Assembly: GCA_963656065.1 (NCBI GenBank)
Contig: CAVKGV010000016.1
Location: forward strand, 1-44,655
DNA: 44,655 bases
Direction of reading: 5' to 3'
From: Hallerella sp963656065
GTDB taxonomy: Bacteria; Fibrobacterota; Fibrobacteria; Fibrobacterales; Fibrobacteraceae
Part shown: piece after piece, positions 42,102 through 44,655 of the stretch
How the letters are laid out: each line of letters begins with the position of its first letter
How positions within the stretch are numbered: the first letter of the stretch is position 1
Made by a program: the position numbers and the translations under genes
Notes under the pieces: model-generated
Told to the model about the DNA's origin: nothing
The model's database searches: none
Seen by the model: the letters and a program-made list of their open reading frames with translations, nothing else

Positions 42102-43043
42102 TTAAAGCATCAAAACTTCAGATTCCCTCAACCCTGTAATTTTTACAATCTGCGGCACAGGAAAATTTTCCGCCAGCATATTCCTAGCCATTTCCCGTTT
42201 TGCAGCAAGCGCACCTTCTGTGCGCCCCTCTGCTCAACCTTCCGCCCGTGCTTCCTTGCGTTCAATGTTCATTTCATATGCGATATCGGTCATATATTTA
42301 GCCTCCGCCAAAAGATATTCCATATCAAAATTACTCAACTTTGCGACATTTTGCAAATTGTTCCAATACGGATTATCATTCGGACCTTCATCACACTCAT
42401 TATTGACGCATTCAATAGCCCGCAACCAATGGGCCAAGCGGCTATCATCCTCCTTATAATCCCCATCTATAAATTTTTTCACTTCCACGATAGTCAATGT
42501 GTGCTTTCCAAAGAAAAGTTCATTATTCTGATTTTTTAACTGGACACAATGCCGATAATCACAAGAATCGGAATAGGTATCAAACATCTGGAGTGCAATA
42601 AAATCCATCTTGCGGAGCTTATAGAACTCCCCCGGGACTTTGTTCTGCAACGTATGGCACGCCGTGTAAAAAACGAGACGATCCTTGAACTCGCTGTCAC
42701 CCTTGTGCTGGACTTCGATGACAATACGATTCTTGTCTTGATTGAGAGCCACAAGATCCGAGGTAACGCTCTTCACAAATGGGCCCCCCGGGACAGACGG
42801 ATCTACAAAATCAAGGGAACGAACGCAATTCGCCCCTTCAAGCTTCAAGACAGCGTTCAAAAAGCTCGCCGCAATTCCTTTGTTGGAAAGCGCTCCAAAA
42901 ATTTTCTTGAAACACGAATCATTATAGACATAGACGTACTTGAATCTTTTTCTGTATTCGGCAATGCACGCGGCAATATCGCCACCTCCCACGCGAACTT
43001 CATTTATGCGATGAAGCATCTCAGCATATTGTTCTCTATTCAT
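42102..43043 (-). pseudogene. Rpn/PD-(D/E)XK nuclease family gene interrupted by one in-frame TGA
   Basis: The open part (43043-42234) gives 269 residues: FKYVYVYNDSCFKKIFGAL, the PD-(D/E)XK core SDLVALN..NRIVIEVQHKGD and LVFYTACHTLQNK, typical of recombination-promoting nuclease/putative transposase proteins. It stops at a TGA (42234-42236) in the middle of a run of A-E-G repeats. In the same frame 43 more codons follow to a TAA at 42102, reading AEGRTEGALAAKREMARNML and then FPVPQIVKITGLRESEV, exactly the C-terminal tail such proteins end with. So one base change, or readthrough, separates a 269- from a 313-residue protein. ATG start, GGAG 7 bases upstream. Base content is clearly more AT-rich than neighbours, a sign of transfer. 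Confidence 0.85.
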
Positions 43044-43071
43044 ATCTAGTCTCCGTTAATTTGTATGTTAT

Positions 43072-43099
43072 GGCATTTTTCGCATTCACGAAAAATGCC
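43072..43099. promoter_or_regulatory. strong hairpin in the leader of the Rpn-family gene
   Basis: GGCATTTTTCG, a 6-base loop, CGAAAAATGCC: a perfect 11-bp stem. It is followed at once by a smaller palindrome (CCCAT-T-ATGGG). It lies between the promoter and the ATG of the Rpn gene on the minus strand and has no T-run behind it, so a translational or protein-binding role is more likely than termination. Confidence 0.5.
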
Positions 43100-43143
43100 C
43101 CCATTATGGGCACGGCAGAGACTATTTGGCAAGTTCGGACGGG

Positions 43144-43171
43144 AATATAGAAGAGAGCGCTATTTTGTAAA
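43144..43171 (-). promoter_or_regulatory. candidate promoter of the Rpn-family gene
   Basis: On the minus strand TTTACA, 16 bases, TATATT. The -10 box is about 100 bases before the ATG, giving a leader that contains the hairpin at 43072-43099. Confidence 0.5.
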
Positions 43172-43363
43172 GGGTGAATTTGCAAACAATTTGTAAAAAT
43201 GTGAATTGCTTTCAGATTTTCTAGATTAGAAACAAATCGACTTTCGTTTTTTTGCAAAAAAAGCCAAAATCCCTTAATCTACAAGGCTTCGAGCCTTTCC
43301 AACGCTTTCCATCAGATACCCAAGAATCAGACGGAATTTCCGCCTTTTTCCCTCCGGCAGTGC
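43172..43363. other. gene-free AT-rich boundary segment with small palindromes
   Basis: No credible gene between the Rpn promoter and the RusA-like stop. It holds TTTCTA-GAT-TAGAAA, a 16-base palindrome TTTTTTTGCAAAAAAA at 43247-43262, and the hairpin AAGGCT-TCG-AGCCTT at 43283-43297, which could end transcription of the GC-rich trio only weakly because no U-run follows directly. Base content changes sharply within this segment. Confidence 0.5.
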
Positions 43364-43768
43364 TCACTTTCGTGCATACTTTTTCCCGGTCCCCGGAATC
43401 CTGAAAGGGGCGACGGTCACCATGGCGTAGTGCTCCCTCGTGTCGAGAACCTCGCATGTCACCCTAGGAACATGAATCCAGTCGTCGTCCTCCACAAGTC
43501 CCGAATCCTTGATAAGGTCGAGAACGGAGGTAAGCTCGTTGTCGAGGTCCCGGCGCCGGCGGTCGCCGAAAGCGATGCCGACCGATACGGAGACCGGGCA
43601 CGTGAAAGTCCCGTGTCGCCTTTGCAGGTCGCGGAGACGGCGAATGTGCGCCGCGTGCCAGTGCCTGTACGCCTCGCTGGGGATGTTGCGACCGTCCTTC
43701 AGGACTATCCGGCTGTTCTTCTTCGCCGGGATGGGGGCTTCCACCTGGAACGATAGTGGCGAGTTCAC
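43364..43768 (-). CDS. RusA-type Holliday junction resolvase
   Basis: 134 residues from a GTG at 43768 that overlaps the M15 peptidase stop (GTGA). It begins with the RusA pattern of a short strand and FQVEAPIPAKKNSRIV, has the PSEAYRHWHAAH stretch, and the catalytic acidic motif RRRDLDNELTSVLDLIKDSGL followed by VEDDDWI, which matches the D-x-D-N...K...D-A-L...DD pattern of RusA. These enzymes cut four-way junctions and are nearly always phage or prophage genes. High GC and strong overlap with its neighbour support the same origin. A much longer open reading in this frame upstream is only the shadow of the M15 gene. Confidence 0.85.
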   Translation of the reverse strand: MNSPLSFQVEAPIPAKKNSRIVLKDGRNIPSEAYRHWHAAHIRRLRDLQRRHGTFTCPVSVSVGIAFGDRRRRDLDNELTSVLDLIKDSGLVEDDDWIHVPRVTCEVLDTREHYAMVTVAPFRIPGTGKKYARK

Positions 43769-44283
43769 TTCCAGAGCACCTGCCTCCGGGGCTTGCCGTC
43801 GATGGAAACGCCCACGTGGAAGAAGCGGATGCCCGAAGATACTTTTCCCGGAACATGGCAATAGACGATCAGCTGGTCGAGCGCCACCGGGATGTCCGCC
43901 GAGTACACGGTCTCCGGCAGGACCCTTTCGAGCGCACCGAGGAGCTTGCCGAAGTTGTCCGCGGTGCCGTCGGACGGAACGATGTCGGCTGCGAGGCCTT
44001 TTAGGTGCGCGGAGTTTTTCGCCCCGCCCACCTTCGCGTTCACCTCCGCCGATCGGAAGCCGGAATTCACCGAGACAGGCTTGCCGTATTCCTCGCGGAC
44101 CCGGTCGAGGTATCGGGCGAGGAGACGCAGGTTCAGGATTTCCTTCCAGCCGGGAACGTTCGGAAGCCCGGTGTCCGTGCGGACGAGTTCCGCAAAACTG
44201 AAATGCTCCGGGAAGCGGCAGGTTTCGAGCGCGTAGGCGTATTCCGCCATGGCCTGCGGCGTGGGGTTCTTCGGGAGTTTCAT
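43765..44283 (-). CDS. M15-family peptidase (phage endolysin-like D,D/L,D-peptidase)
   Basis: 172 residues from the ATG at 44283, overlapping the upstream stop (ATGA). FSFAELVRTDTGLPNVPGW at the start, then VNSGFRS, NAKVGGAKNSAHLKGLAADI with the zinc His and Asp, and the last zinc His in FFHVGVSIDG. This is the peptidase M15_3 pattern that cuts peptidoglycan cross-links. No signal peptide, as in phage lysins that need a holin; none is visible in the window. The 97 residues that could be read upstream of the ATG overlap the Lys-rich gene and are not real. Confidence 0.87.
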   Translation of the reverse strand: MKLPKNPTPQAMAEYAYALETCRFPEHFSFAELVRTDTGLPNVPGWKEILNLRLLARYLDRVREEYGKPVSVNSGFRSAEVNAKVGGAKNSAHLKGLAADIVPSDGTADNFGKLLGALERVLPETVYSADIPVALDQLIVYCHVPGKVSSGIRFFHVGVSIDGKPRRQVLWK

Positions 44284-44654
44284 TTTGCGCCCCTTTTCTT
44301 TGCCTTTTCCGCCGGCGCCTTGCGGGTCGGCTTCCCGGCAAGTTTTGGGGCCATGTACACGGCCTTGATTTCGGACCTGTCGAATCCGATGTGTTTCAGG
44401 AAACCGAGGAACGCGTCGAGAAGCGGGTTCGCCTTCCGGGCGTCTTTCAGGACCTTTTCGCATTCCTCGATGATAGACTTGGGGTTCGCCCGTTTCTTCC
44501 CGGGACCGATTTCCTTGCCGTCGATCATCACCGAGAGCGTCGCCGTCTTCGCCTTGGCCTTGCCGGGTTTCCACGGCTTCGCCTTTTCCGTCTTTTTCGT
44601 CGTTTCCTTTTTCGCCTTGCCGGCGGGTTTCTGCGCCTTGGCGGCGGTCTTCTG
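44280..44654 (-). CDS. Lys/Ala-rich protein (partial, 5' end outside window)
   Basis: The frame is open from the stop at 44280 to the right edge (about 124 residues visible). The first ~45 visible residues are a run of Lys, Ala, Pro and Thr (AKAQKPAGKAKKETTKKTEK), like histone-H1-type tails, then a short ordered part (TATLSVMIDGKEIGPGKKR, IIEECEKVLKDARKANPLLDAF) and another basic tail (RKAPAEKAKKRGAK). A GTG at 44531 is an inner candidate start, but the frame and composition continue beyond it without a ribosome site. Linked by a 4-base overlap to the peptidase. Probably a DNA-binding or structural phage-type protein; no family recognised. Confidence 0.55.
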   Translation of the reverse strand, partial: QKTAAKAQKPAGKAKKETTKKTEKAKPWKPGKAKAKTATLSVMIDGKEIGPGKKRANPKSIIEECEKVLKDARKANPLLDAFLGFLKHIGFDRSEIKAVYMAPKLAGKPTRKAPAEKAKKRGAK

Positions 44655-44655
44655 T

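Noticed and set aside
42234..42236. Selenocysteine at the in-frame TGA of the Rpn gene
   Set aside because: The position lies in an A-E-G-R repeat tail with no catalytic role, and no SECIS-like stem was seen right after it; a nonsense change from CGA or GGA is simpler.
43364..44341. 325-residue reading for the RusA-like gene
   Set aside because: Only the last 134 residues resemble RusA; the rest is Arg/Pro/Gly-rich shadow of the M15 peptidase gene. The GTG at 43768 with GTGA overlap is the better start.

Overview
The window reads as chromosome from a Gram-negative bacterium of the Fibrobacterota (Fibrobacter or a close relative). Main reasons: a TIGR02147/DUF4423 gene, a family first defined from Fibrobacter succinogenes paralogues, directly coupled to a lipoprotein; outer-membrane lipid transport (Mla) genes; TAnnTTTG-like -7 promoter motifs of the kind known from Bacteroidota; and a CE2-like carbohydrate esterase. 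The assignment is inference: there is no rRNA in the window.

Left arm (1-15495) is one long minus-strand block. In transcription order it holds a signalling/envelope group (TPR lipoprotein, membrane-anchored Ser/Thr kinase-like protein, sigma-54 activator with GAF domain, two small or medium exported proteins), the riboflavin genes ribE-ribBA-ribH with nusB, then a glycosylation group (DUF2723/TMEM260-like membrane transferase, two polyprenyl-phosphate-sugar synthases, a rhamnosyltransferase-like fusion), a Trm112-like protein and an acidic TPR protein that runs off the edge. Almost every junction overlaps by 1-17 bases, so translational coupling is likely.

Middle (15594-34938) is mostly plus strand: carboxynorspermidine dehydrogenase, biotin genes bioF-bioG-bioC, a 400-base repeat patch plus tRNA-Ser(CGA), DEAD-box helicase, chorismate synthase (minus), a small exported protein, a c-type cytochrome (minus), then an accessory stretch of CE2-like esterase, diguanylate cyclase with an extracytoplasmic beta-sandwich domain, lipoprotein, TIGR02147 protein and a carbohydrate-binding-like lipoprotein. 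A housekeeping run follows: ispA-dxs-trmH-pyrF and a membrane-anchored protein. ispA and dxs supply polyprenyl precursors, which would also serve the lipid-linked sugar route of the left arm.

Right arm (34916-41914) is a minus-strand block: hisE-hisG, EAL-HDOD protein, recR, engB, mlaE-mlaF-mlaD and a TPR protein. The right end (42102-44655) is accessory DNA: an AT-rich Rpn/PD-(D/E)XK nuclease gene broken by one in-frame TGA, then a clearly more GC-rich, tightly overlapping phage-like trio (Lys/Ala-rich protein, M15 peptidase, RusA-type resolvase).

The most interesting leads are the possible bacterial protein O-mannosylation locus, the carbohydrate-sensing-like c-di-GMP/TIGR02147 stretch, the nonsense-interrupted Rpn gene with its tail still intact, and the REPIN-like patch next to the tRNA.
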